A stretch of 64,000 bases of DNA from Takifugu bimaculatus. Lineage: Eukaryota; Chordata; Actinopteri; Tetraodontiformes; Tetraodontidae. The position numbers and the translations under genes are program-made. Location: contig CP034986.1 of assembly GCA_004026145.2 (NCBI GenBank), positions 10,465,319-10,529,318 on the forward strand. The letters are read 5' to 3'. The notes under the pieces are model-generated. The model saw nothing but the letters and a program-made list of their open reading frames with translations, was not told the DNA's origin and ran no database searches. This document shows positions 11,732-22,659 of the stretch, piece after piece. The number at the start of each line of letters is the position of its first letter. Positions within the stretch are counted from its first letter, which is position 1.

Positions 11732-13443
11732 GAAGCTCGCGCTCCAGGACAACCTGAGGGGAACACAAATGGATGTTGTGTAATTGTACAACTGGAGCTG
11801 CGCCCGAGTCGCTGACGACTGCAACCTTTGCTGGGTTTATCTGATCCTGACGCCCCCCAACCGCAAAACGCGGCTTATCGCGCCCATCGTTTTACGCCTG
11901 GGGTTAGATGATCGCAGTGTGCGAGTGCGCTTCCTCACTTGAAGTCGTTTTAGTCAAAAGGCTCTATTGTTGCTGCCTTGGCTAACCTTTTTATCTGCCT
12001 TTTTTCCTTTAGCTCTGCAACTTTGGTCTGGAGTTCTCGACGGTTCTCGTTCCCACGGTAAAAATCGTAAAAAAAAAAATCCTTGATGTCTTCGATCAAA
12101 GTTTGACTTGAGAGAAGCAAGCAGTGGGAGATGATGTAGTGTGGCTAGCAGGAAGCTAAAGCAGCAAAATGCTACATCATCGTCTGCACTTTCAGCATAA
12201 GGAAAAATATTTTTCTTACGTTCTTTAGGTATCGCAACTACGTTGCTGCAACAGTTGCCCCAAATACGTCGCAAAAGCCGCTGGATTACATCTGTTGCTG
12301 GTGCTAAAACCCAGCGACTTGGCTAAATTAGCAGATTTCGAGCTCTTTAAGGTTTGACACCTGAAGCACGTGGTACTTTTAGTTGCTGGAACTTTCCTGT
12401 CCGAGCAACCGTTGTCCACTTGAGTTGCCACAGGCAGCAGAAGATACTTAGCGCAACTGAAACTGAACGTTTAAGCTGTTGTTTTTGACTAATCGGGAGC
12501 GACTTTCTCCAAACTTTTGGACGCCCGTAACCATCCCAGGTCCTTCTTTCGGAAACCCAATTCCAGGGTCGCGGTTGGGTCAGACGTGACCTTCGGAGGA
12601 GCTTCTCATTTTGGGATCAGGCCTTAATGAGAGGACCAGAAAACGACCCGCTGGTGAGAACAAGCGCGACGGCCCGAGAGATGAGGCGTTGGAGGACCGG
12701 TACAAAGGCTGGCTTAGGGGACCTGTGATGTCACCTTAGCACCGGCCGAGGGTCTCATTGAAACCGGAGCACCTCCGCTGAGCGCCGCTTTTGTCTGCGC
12801 TGCGTCAGGCCCCGCCCACTCCCACAATAATGAGCCCTTTGACGTGTGATTAACTTCACAGTGGCTTTTATTTCCCCCTTTTCACTGGTGTTTGTGTAAA
12901 CCTCCGTCACCTTTTAAGTAGCGTTTCCCTCACAAAGGTGATGAAGTCTGTGAACGTTTAGGGACAAAAGTCGTTAATTTTATGCACCGTCTACAGGTAA
13001 ATGATTTATCAGCACTCGTCCGAGATGTGGGCGGAACCATGGATGTCGTTTGGTCGGAATTTAGTTTCGTCTTTCAGACAACGAAAAAATTTTTTGGCCA
13101 CTATGAAATTTGGTAGTTTTTATCACAACTAGGAGAAATGATAGTGATTAAAATTTAGCCTATTAAGCTAATAAGCTAACACCTGTTTCCTTTTAATCTG
13201 CTCAAAGGCAGGATTTAGCTTTTCTTCCTGAAATCTGACAAATTTGTCTCCCGCCTTCTTAAGTCGGGCTTTGATGCCGTCCTGCAGGCGGGGGGTACCC
13301 ACCTGCCCCCCACAGCAGAATTGTTTTTACCCCAGCTGTGATTTGCTTGTTTCGCAGCATCCAACTCCAAATGCTATTTTGTCAAATCCATTCCAGGACT
13401 TTGTCTTATTAAGGCCAGGTTTCCTAAAACAAGCAGGGTGCTT

Positions 13444-13457
13444 TGGCCCCCTGGTGG
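13444..13457 (-). promoter_or_regulatory. CTCF-like motif
   Basis: The minus strand reads CCACCAGGGGGCCA, an exact match to the 12-base CTCF core CCASYAGRKGGC, with one departure in the next position. It lies between dmrta1 and fabp2 and has the same orientation as the matches at 2868 and 3949. Confidence 0.45.
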
Positions 13458-15125
13458 GGGTGGCGAGCAGAGGCAGCCCCTCGCAACAAAACCTGCCACT
13501 CCGCTGCACCAGCGGGGCGCTTCCTTGATTAGCAAATAAGATGAAAGCCACAAAAATAGTGGCTGACAACAAAAGCTTCTGACGCTCGGCTAACGCTAGC
13601 TGGGAATAAAGACGGGCCGTCCGCGGGCCAACAAAAGCTGAGATCAACAATAGAAAATAACCATCAAAGTGTGATTATCGCGGAAGAAAAACAATAATAT
13701 GTTGAAAGGAGCCCACTGAAAAAAGCACAGATGAATTTCCAGGTAATAGCCCGCTTGGCTAAAGGGTTACAGTTTGTGTTATGGACTTTTCTCTAGCAGG
13801 ATACCCTGAATTACCAATAGTCATGTTAACCTTGGTAGTAGCTTTAGCTTACTGGTTAGCTACTGGGTCGACGACATGGCCCGCTCCTTGAACGGCTATT
13901 GTTAGCAAACGTGAGAACATTTGTCGCCCCTTGTTTTATTCCCGGGCCAGTTTTAATTTCCATCCTCAGCTCCCAGCAGGCCTGTATTCCTTCCACCTGA
14001 CTGTGCTCTTTACTCAAACCTTGGTGCCGGCGGAGCGACTGTATTTCGGACCTGGCATCCTTTCAGCAGCTCTATTTTCTAGGTGATTGACTCTGAAAAA
14101 AACTTGTCTGGTAATCCCCAAATGTTTCCCCCGTGTTTGAGGAAGGGTTGCCATTGTTGGGACCCCGGGAGTCCTGCTGGTTTGTATGGACGCCATGCTG
14201 GGATTAAGAGTAGTGGGAGGGGCAGGACTTTAACAGGTGGAGGGATACCTCAGGAGCAAAGCCCAGCTGGCCTCCTGAGGGCCTTTCAAACCAAGAACAT
14301 TTAGTTCCCCCAGAAGAATCTAGAGTTGTGCACAAATATTGTGAGATTTAAACAATCCACAAAGAAGGAAAGTGGAAATTAGCGCGAAGATTTAACGAAG
14401 CCTGCTAGGATGCATTCTTGGCCAGGAGAACTTCGGGATCGGGATCCTTAACGAATCGCTAAGCAAGCAAGGTTGCTCAGACTCGATAGATGAGGCAGAT
14501 TAGATTTAAAACAACTGCTAAAGCAAAACTGCTAGCAACACGTCAAAAATCTTTCGTATTTTGGAGGAAACGAGTGCTGGTGTGAATGACGAGGGGAAAT
14601 CGTGCGATTGGCTGCAGATAAGAGCCGCCACCCACATCAGCACGCAGGAATTATTTGAATTTGTACAAACAGGTGGCGAGAAAAGCAGGAGAGCTCGTGA
14701 TCGGGCTCCACAGCACCTCCAGATAAACATCGGCACACAGCAGCCCCTGCCACGCTCAGCGGGAACCCCCATATCTTCCCCCAACCGTGCCGCCATCCAG
14801 CACCGCAGGCTGTGTAAAATGAGGGATTTATAGAGCGAGAAGCTGGTGAAAATATTGTTTTTCTGCTGTGGGTCGTGGTCGGACCAGCAGGAAGGAATAA
14901 AGTGGCTTCTGTCAGATGGGACCAACAGCAGCGATCACAGGAAACGGCCACATTTCGGCGCTAATGTTTGCAATCGGATGCAAAAAGTTCAGTTGTGAAG
15001 TGATACAAGTGACTGAATTAGCGTTGAACATGAGCTAATGCTGTGCCGTTAGCTGCTAGCGTGGGTCACTCGGGTGTCGGTGAGAAAAGTCAGATATTAA
15101 CAGTAGAAGTTGCACAAGCTTCTGC

Positions 15126-15209
15126 ACAGAGCTAGCTACAGAGCTAGCTACACAGCTAGCTACACAGCTAGCTACACAGCTAGTTACAGAGCTAATTACA
15201 GAGCTAGCT
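15126..15209. repeat. 12-bp minisatellite, seven copies
   Basis: Exactly seven 12-base units of ACAGAGCTAGCT span 84 bases, with small differences (ACACAGCTAGCT, and GTT or ATT replacing GCT). Each unit holds the palindrome AGCTAGCT, so the array could extrude hairpins. The core is the GCTAGC word that recurs as single copies elsewhere in the window. Confidence 0.95.
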
Positions 15210-15326
15210 GAGTTCTGATCTGCGGCCTCCGAGAGTGCGGACAGATGGGAGAAGTGCTGCCGTGACTTGTCGGCAGATGTTGTAAATTCCAGCCTGAACC
15301 ATCTCCATCTTAATCACCTCATCAGC

Positions 15327-15368
15327 TCTCTCTCCCTCTCTCTCTCTCTCTCTGCCTCTCTCTCTCTT
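15327..15368. repeat. (CT)n microsatellite
   Basis: An interrupted CT repeat of about 42 bases, purely pyrimidine apart from one G. It could form triplex DNA, but no functional context is visible. Confidence 0.85.
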
Positions 15369-16439
15369 TCTGAGGTTTCAAGTCATCACAGATAAGCGGC
15401 GTTTTCACGCTGATAAAGGAGCTGCTCCAGCGCTACATGCATAGCTCGGCATGCTCTGTTCCTGCGAGTCATTCGCCCCAGATCTAATCCCTTTAACTCC
15501 GGTGGACCGGCGCAGCTGAAACGTGGGAGCATCAGAAAGGACCCAGGGGTCAAAGGTGAGACGCTTCCTGTTGAGCAACGGCTCACAACATCTTCTAGAT
15601 GGTGACGAGGACAGATCAAACAACGTTCAGACCTGAACCAGGAGGACAGAGGGAAGGCTTTAATTATCCGGGGAGGTACCAACACGTCCCCCTTCAAGGC
15701 GCTCTTCCTCCGTCAGGCCTGCAGTCATTAATTAGGCTCTAATCAACACCGCAGGGAAACGTTACGGTCCGGACTAATTAGCCAAAATGCAGCTTCATTA
15801 ATGGGAAACAAATGAACAACAACAGTTAAATGTAGCCACCCGCTCCGAGTTTTATGACTTATTCAGCCTCGGTGGGGGAGGAGGGGGGGTCTGAATGAAC
15901 TGTGTTTATAGGTGCCCATTAATCCATCTCATGTTATAAAAATAAACTACTTTAGAGAAGTAAATTGAATTTTAATCCCGTTTATTACACAAACGTCCTG
16001 TCTTTCCACTCTCGGTTGCGGCTGTGAGCTCCTGTGAGCGGTTTGTCGCCACCCAGTGGTGAGAGTGGAGATGACAGCAAAGCGCAAATCCCTGCAGAGT
16101 GTGTGTGTTCAGGATTTAGTGCCAATCAACCCCGAGAACTCTTGGAGTTCCAACACATGTCAGGGATTCTCCCAACACACATCTCGTCGCCAACAGCTTC
16201 CGTCCGAACCGTTCCCCACAGTAGCAGAGGCGTGTTTTGGCTGCATGACATCAGCGTGCCGTCCCCCGTTGATGAGGCTCCTCCCACCCCAGCAGGCCCC
16301 GGAGGTCATGAGAAATGTTGCCCTAATCCTTTCCACGTCCTCACGCCGCTCCTGAGAGTCGCGGTTAAGAAGAAGGGGCCATTGTTTCTCCCTCAGTCTT
16401 GCGAACAAAAGGGAGTTTGGATTGAGAGGGAAAAAGCAT

Positions 16440-16489
16440 CTACACACACACCCACACCCACACACACATACACACACACCACCACCACT
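16440..16489. repeat. Imperfect CA/CCA repeat
   Basis: A mixed CACA, CCACA and CCACCA repeat of about 50 bases. It is a degenerate microsatellite in intergenic DNA. Confidence 0.85.
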
Positions 16490-19045
16490 GCAATTAACAG
16501 CTTAAAATTCATCCTCTGGAGGACAAAAAACCTTCAGCTGAAGAGAGGAAACGAGGAAAAGTGGGAAGTGCTACGAGGGCATTAGCGCCGACGTGTGAGA
16601 ATGAAGACGTTTGTCACAGAATATTATTTACAGGATGCCGGAGGACAGTCACCTTACACCCCGCCGAAGAGTCATTGTGGAGGATTTGATAACTACCGGC
16701 TATTGGTGACGCTTAAACCCTTCGCAGGCCTGGGTTGGACGTTTGCACCGCGGTCACACACACGGGGGAACAAGCCCGGCTCTGTTAGCGGGGCGGGGAC
16801 AGCAGCGCCTGGACATCTGTGGGGTTAGGGAAGGTGCAACAGAAAGTTGTCACACACATGGGAACGTTAGCTTCAGTTGAACACAAAAGAACCCCAGTAG
16901 AATCGCTTTGATGTTCGCCAGAAACATCAAAGCCGTCAGTTGTACCGAGTTCATCGACGCTAGCTTAAACCCACGCAGCGGACGTTAGCCAACCACAACG
17001 TCAATTTTAATCTTACAAATGTTCACAGACGAGAGAAGCTAGCTACAAAAATAAGGCAACATGTTGTTAAGCGTTGTTCCCGGTAGCTAGCTGATCTACG
17101 TTTACGTTAGCCGGATGATTCCAGGGTCCCTCTAGCACCACCATCAGGTCAAAATGTGAGCAACTATGAACAGAATTCCATTCATTTACATATGTAGGAG
17201 GATGAAGACCACATTTTTGGATTTTTTAAAAATCAGAATTGAGTCAGAAGGAGGATTTATTTTTTTTATTTTTTTAATTCTTGGAATTATGACTTTTTGA
17301 TTTTCTTTCTCCGTTTTTACGCTCTTGATCAAAGTGAATTGCTTTTCTCTGAACTCTACAACATCCGAAAGTTCAACAAGTGAGATCAGAGCCCGAATTC
17401 CGAGTTGAAACTAAAGAAAGCGCAGTTCCGAGGGGGGGCCCAGAATCCTCCAGCGGGATCATCTAAACTTCACCGTCATGTTTACGAACTTCTGCACGGC
17501 CCAGTGGTCGAGGCCCTGCTGTCGTGGCGGGTCAATGGTGGCGGGCTAAACCCTGCGCAGCGCCTGTGAGACCATTTCCACCACCCACACCTGAGCCATG
17601 CTGGTAGCTGTGGTGGGTGTTGGGAGCATTCCCAGTCCCACTACAGGCTGCAGGATATGAACCAGTCAGGCACGAAATCCCTGAAGCAAGTGAACATTCT
17701 CAGCGTCAGGTGTCCTGGGCCCTAATTTGGTGACTTTGGAGATTGATTACCTTCTGTTTCCTTTTAATGCATAATTACATTTTCAGAAATTGATGTTTAA
17801 ACACTGAAATTCCTCAAAGATTTAATTCTTACCGCCGCAGTTGTAACCCCCGACCACCAGAGGGGGCGCTGCGCGGAGAATCTCGAACTCTATTCACGCT
17901 CAAACTTTTCTGTCCTTTCATCTTTCAGCACATTATTGTTTTTAGAGAGGACGATGCCACAACATAAAACTTGTCGAGATTAAATAACGCAGATAAATTT
18001 GCACATTAGGTCGCCGTTGCTGCTCAAGTCACAATTTAAAATAAACTGCAACCAAGTGCAGGCGTGAATCAGGTGTGAAACATCCATGAATGCGTGGACT
18101 TGTGTGCTCACATGGAGCGCAGCGACGTGCGCTGTCCTGATTATCATTCAGCTCCTGTCTGCAGACAACTGAGCAACTGTTGCCGCATTCCTGCGCGGAC
18201 GCTGCAGCGGCCGGAGGAACGTCGCCTCTTTACCGGCTGCCGTCGTCTCGTTTGGGTCCAGATCAGCCAGGAACTCCTAAAATGAGCCGGACTTTGAACG
18301 CGTCCGTTAATCCTCTTTTACTGGCGCTGATAAAGATCGTTCCCAGTATGACCGACACCATCTGAAGCACCCAGACACTTGGGAGTGTCTGCCTGCGTCT
18401 CCGGGGGCAACCGCACCTCCTCAGGCTGTGTGCTCCCACAGTGCTAATGGGTAATGATGTTGCTCTCTGATATCTTTGTTGGGGGTGATTAGAATGGTGT
18501 GATTAATATCTTCTGGCCGTCCAGTCATCAATCACTAATCCATCAGGGACCAGCAGCCTTCGGGGATGAGCTTTACTGGGAACGTATACTGGGATGGATC
18601 AATAGTGCTGGTAACTGGTTGCCCTTTTCTGTCTTAATGATCTCACCTAAGAATGATGGCCGTTAGTTTGGGCTCTGTTAATAAAGGGCTTATAGTGATC
18701 ATTTGGGGGGGGGGGGGGCACTGCTCTGCATCCAACATTCCAGCCCTCATTGTTGCCGTCCGACCCTCCTCCCATCAAAGTTGGTTCTCGTGGCACAAAC
18801 TGGGCGACAAAAAGGATGAGGTACAAAAAAGGGGGTTCAGTTGTGTCGCTGCCAACATTCTCCACACACAAACACAGCCCCCCCCCCTTTCTCCCCGTTA
18901 TTGCCCCACTCCCCTCCGGAACAATGCCCCACTGTTCTGCTGCCCCACACTGACCAAGACAAGTGGGTTATTTATGAGCGTCTCCTCCGTGTCGCGCAAC
19001 ACTCGTCCCACATTCGACCGCCTTTAAATGGCCACATCAGCAGGG

Positions 19046-19063
19046 TGATAATCGGACTGATAA
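19046..19063 (+). promoter_or_regulatory. Paired GATA sites upstream of fabp2
   Basis: TGATAA occurs at 19046-19051 and again at 19058-19063, so the starts are 12 bases apart, about one helical turn. They lie 50-70 bases upstream of the fabp2 TATA box. GATA4/5/6 factors are established activators of intestinal genes including mammalian Fabp2, so a role here is plausible but not shown. Confidence 0.45.
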
Positions 19064-19114
19064 AGAATAGCAGCTAGCATGGCAGCCTCTGGGGGGGAGG
19101 GGTGGGAGCGGGTG

Positions 19115-19121
19115 TATATAA
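19115..19121 (+). promoter_or_regulatory. fabp2 TATA box
   Basis: TATATAA lies 46-52 bases upstream of the fabp2 start codon, in a G-rich flank. Transcription would be expected to begin near 19145, leaving a leader of roughly 20 bases, which is the usual arrangement for fatty-acid-binding protein genes. Confidence 0.8.
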
Positions 19122-19166
19122 GGGGAGGCCGGCGGGCATTCCCATCCCCACCGTCACCCTGCAGCC

Positions 19167-19858
19167 ATGGCATTCAACGGAACCTGGAAAGCCGAGCGCA
19201 ATGAGAACTACGACAAGTTCATGGAACAAATGGGTGAGCGGGATAAAGGTTTCCTGCTACTAAACGGGCCGGAGCTCCGGCCAGATTCGTTTCTGATTCA
19301 ACGCCGAGGATCGACAAGAGAAAGTGATGAACCGGCATGTTTGTGATTCCCCTCCCGTTTGTGTCCGCAGGGATCAACATCATGAAGCGGAAGATGGCCG
19401 AGCACGATAACCTGAAGGTCACCATCGAGCAAACCGGCGACAAGTTCCACATCAAGGAGTCGAGCACCTTCCGCACCAAGGACATCGACTTCACGCTGGG
19501 CGCCCAGTTCGACTACACCCTGGCGGACGGCACCGAAGTCTCGGTGAGAGGACGGGGGGCACGGATCTAGGCTCCAGACCGGTAGAAACATCCCAGTAAA
19601 ACCCACGATGTGTTTCAATCTCAGGGAACGTGGGAGATGGACGGAGACACGCTGAAGGGAAAATTCACCAGGAAGGACAACGACAAGGTCCTGACCACCA
19701 CCAGGAGCCTGGTGGACGGGGAGCTGGTGCAGGTCGGTGCGGCCTGGACGATACTGCTGTGTTCTAAATCCCACTCAACCTAACCCCCCTTCCCTTCCCT
19801 CCCACAGAGTTACAACTACGAGGGCGTGGACGCCAAGAGGATTTTCAAGAAACAGTAA
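19167..19858 (+). CDS. fabp2: Intestinal fatty-acid-binding protein (FABP2, I-FABP)
   Basis: This is a small cytosolic beta-barrel carrier that binds long-chain fatty acids in enterocytes. The four exons are 19167-19233, 19371-19543, 19625-19732 and 19808-19858, giving 399 coding bases and 132 residues, the standard family length. The introns are only 137, 81 and 75 bases and all follow GT-AG. The start MAFNGTWKAERNENYDKFME carries the family signature. The two arginines that hold the fatty-acid carboxylate are present (R107 and R127 counting Met1; R106 and R126 in mature numbering), as is W83. The ending AKRIFKKQ is typical of FABP2 rather than of FABP1 or FABP6. The ATG sits in a good context (GCAGCCATGG). 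A TATA box, paired GATA sites and a polyA signal flank it. The gene appears intact. Confidence 0.98.
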
Positions 19859-20084
19859 AGGAAGATTTTTGTTTCCACGTAGAGGCGCCGAGGTAGATGA
19901 TTCCTTCTGATTAGCCGTGCCAGATTATATCTATATACCTCAAATTAAGGAAGAGCTGCGGGAGCTAAAGTGTCAACACCACGACAGAAGACGCCGGGTT
20001 GGAAATTTTCCTAAACATTTCTCTTTGTCATTGAATGCGGCACAATAGTGGACATATGTCCAATGGTTTTTATTGAACTGTGAC

Positions 20085-20090
20085 AATAAA
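20085..20090 (+). terminator. fabp2 polyadenylation signal
   Basis: AATAAA lies 227 bases after the fabp2 stop codon, and a T/GT-rich stretch follows about 20-50 bases later. The resulting 3' UTR would be about 250 bases. Confidence 0.8.
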
Positions 20091-20564
20091 GAAATATACA
20101 CGTTTGTTGCAGTGTTGCCTCAGTTTTTTTTTTTTTTTTACAGCCTCACGTTGCTTCAGTTGATTCTATGTGGTGTGCTGCCTTCAGGGCAGTTAGGACA
20201 AAAGTGAATCGCGTTGTACAAAGATCGGGTCTGCGTGATAAAACTTTAGAAGCGCCATAACTCTGTTGAATAGAGTTGCTGTGGTGACAAATCTGGCCTG
20301 CATAGTGCGATCAGGTCACATGACAGGAGTCTTGCGCTGTCATGTGCTGCCTTCAGGTGCTGTTCTCTGCAGGCGGGGAGAGGAAAAACAAGCATCACCC
20401 TACAAAAATGGGTTTCTCACATGACAGGCCTGCCAGAATTATCCTGCGATGGATTTCGGCAGGAACATAGCGGCGTACATGCACCGAGGTGCTCCCGCCA
20501 CAAGAGGGAGACATTTGCTAAACTTATTATATGGTCGCGCCGTGAAGGGACGTAAAAAGGAACG

Positions 20565-20572
20565 TGACGTCA
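20565..20572. promoter_or_regulatory. CRE palindrome TGACGTCA
   Basis: An exact CREB/ATF site. A second exact copy starts 108 bases to the right. No start site or gene is recognisable beside them. Confidence 0.35.
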
Positions 20573-20672
20573 GTTACGCCCAATATCTTGCGAAATAGGG
20601 TCGATACCGGTTCGGTACCGGCTGCTCTACAAAAATTAAGACAAGTTTTTATTGTCATCTCAGGCCTCGTGG

Positions 20673-20680
20673 TGACGTCA
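20673..20680. promoter_or_regulatory. CRE palindrome TGACGTCA
   Basis: This is the second exact copy of the CREB/ATF site. It sits about 110 bases left of the CTCF-like motif at 20791. Confidence 0.35.
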
Positions 20681-20790
20681 GTCTGGCTTCGCACCAACCG
20701 GTGTTTCCCATTGGAAGCATAAACGTGCAGATGGTGGTCTTTGAACGCACCGCAGACACCCAGGCGGGGACCAGTAATGCGGCGCCGCCT

Positions 20791-20804
20791 CCACTGGGGG
20801 GCGC
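20791..20804 (+). promoter_or_regulatory. CTCF-like motif
   Basis: CCACTGGGGGGCGC matches the CTCF core except at position six (G for A). It is oriented on the plus strand, opposite to the matches on the left side of the window. Confidence 0.4.
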
Positions 20805-21762
20805 TGTGGCGCTCTGATCTACGAGCATGATGTCATCCTCTGATCGGTTATCATATGACACACACCCACCTTTTTGTGTACACAGGCGTGCGCCCACACA
20901 CGCACGCACGGGTAATTATTGGATTCCAGCTCAAGTGACTAAAACAATATCGCTGTCTGACATCTACGAGAAGCAGGAAACACGTTGACTCCATGTTTTG
21001 ATAAGTGCGAGACTGGGGGAGCTGGGAGCTGTGGGAGAGGGGGAGGAAGAGGAGGGGGGGGGGCAGGAAAAACAGTGCGAGGAGGACAGAGAAGACGCCT
21101 CCCTGGCCCAGCCGTGAAAATCAAACTTACTCCCTCTGAAGTGGTCGGCTGGGGAGGAAGACAGCAACAGCAGCAGGGAGCTTCAGGCCTCCCGGCTGGG
21201 AAGTCTTTCCAGGTGGACTCAACCCGCCAGCTTGGCCATCAGGGTCTAGACAATGACGCTGCGAACAGACACGAGCAGGCTGTTGACTAACATCGGAGCT
21301 CCCGGAATTCCTGTCAGCTCAGGGCGGGATTTTCAATGCGCGTCAGGTTTGGAAGAGTCACTGTGGTTTCCAGGATGGGGCACCAGTGAATACCTGGTTC
21401 ATACCCGAGGTAAACACTGAGCGACAGGAAGGTCAGGGGACAAGATGACCTCATGGTTGATATAGGCCCAAATAAGTTATGGCTTTATTTAAAATCCTAT
21501 TTGTATCCGACTGCTGATTAGTTAAAAGCCACCCATCTCCCTCAAACGTGTCAATTTCTTCACAATAAAGCGTAATTGTGTTGCTGCATACGCGGGCCGC
21601 CGCCAGGAGTCGCTGTTCACACCGCTTCGGAGGTAAAACACCCACTTCAACCTGATAATTTCATTAAAGGTGACGAAAGTACTCGTTTATACTAAGTTTT
21701 TTTTAAAAAAAAATAAACTATGTGTTAGCTGGAAAGTGTAACATTTTGCGACGCGATACTTC

Positions 21763-21802
21763 TAAATCAAATCAATCTTTATTTATATAGCGTCTTTTAC
21801 AA
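21763..21802 (+). repeat. Fragment of a teleost interspersed repeat
   Basis: The stretch AAATCAATCTTTATTTATAT followed by AGCGTCTTTT is the second copy of the element seen at 11040. It is closer to the common teleost form than the first copy. The sequence to its right is not clearly repetitive. Confidence 0.55.
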
Positions 21803-22659
21803 TTAGAATTGCTTCACTTACCTGTATCGAGGGAGTCACCCCGCTCAGTCATGCTAACCTAGCAACACACTTAGCTACAGGATCGGGACCTACAAGTTAA
21901 ACTCACAGCGACGCACCTGTGAACTGGAGTGACACCATTCGAAATGTTGTCGTTCCAGGACTCGCAAAAGGGTATCGGGAGCGGTGTACGCCGCCCGGTG
22001 CGACCGGACAGAAATAAAGTAAAGGACGGAGGCAGCAGCGACACAAAGTAAATTGGCTGTGGCCTCCGTCTCAGGGGTAGCCGGCCCCTGGGTCAGGTGG
22101 GCTATTCTTAAGGAGGGCAGAGAGAGGTCTGGAACTCCCCTGGCGCTCAAACCACTTTCTAAGATCCCACATTGGGGGATGTTATCCAATGACAAGTGTC
22201 GGGGCGGAGGAGATTGAGCTTGACGCGGCTGAGATTTCACAGGATTTCTCAGCGGGCTAAAGGCAACTAAAGGTATCTTTCGTAGGTGGAACCCAAAGCC
22301 CGACAAATGTTTCGTCTCGATCGAGAACCAGTGCTGGTTCCCGTCCGTTGGGCTGCTAGCAGGAGCGTGCATAATTAGTTAATAAAACTTGTAGATTAGC
22401 TGCTAATTGTGGGGAACCAAAATAAAACTTCCGGCATCGGGTGTGCCCCTGCTCTCCGGCGAGGAAACCCGTTAGAATCGAAAACAGGAAGTGGTCCTAA
22501 AATGCAGTTTCAATTAATTTTAAGAAGCGCGCCACTTCATTATAGTGGCCAAACAGCAACATTACACCAGCCTTTCAATTAAAGTGGCTTCATTTCACCG
22601 GGTCATTTTCAAACACATGGAGTTTGCACCGTCTCATAAATATAAAAGGAAGAAACAAT

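Larger units (their letters stand above)
6230..19045. other. Intergenic region between divergent dmrta1 and fabp2
   Basis: dmrta1 and fabp2 point away from each other across 12.9 kb. I see no supported exon here. Open frames up to 192 codons (for example 7569-8147) lack family similarity, codon bias and splice context. The region contains the microsatellites, the minisatellite and the repeat fragment listed separately, and dozens of GCTAGC, GCTAAC and GTTAGC words. A block at about 18420-18640 is rich in TAAT-type sites (such as GTGATTAATATC and CAATCACTAATCC) and could be an upstream element of fabp2. That is only a guess. Confidence 0.65.
20091..22659. other. Intergenic region between convergent fabp2 and rbpms
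   Basis: No supported gene lies here. It contains two exact CRE palindromes, a CTCF-like motif and a teleost repeat fragment, listed separately. The 14-mer GTGCTGCCTTCAGG occurs near 20175 and near 20345, and CACATGACAGG occurs near 20318 and 20419, so part of the segment may be a degenerate duplication. Confidence 0.6.

Noticed and set aside
15126..15209. Possible CRISPR array
   Set aside because: The units are contiguous 12-base repeats without spacers, and this is a vertebrate chromosome.
17850..17870. CTCF-like sequence CCACCAGAGGGGGCGC
   Set aside because: It has two extra G relative to the core, so the motif spacing is wrong.
19298..19774. 158-codon minus-strand open frame
   Set aside because: It is antisense to fabp2 and crosses its introns.
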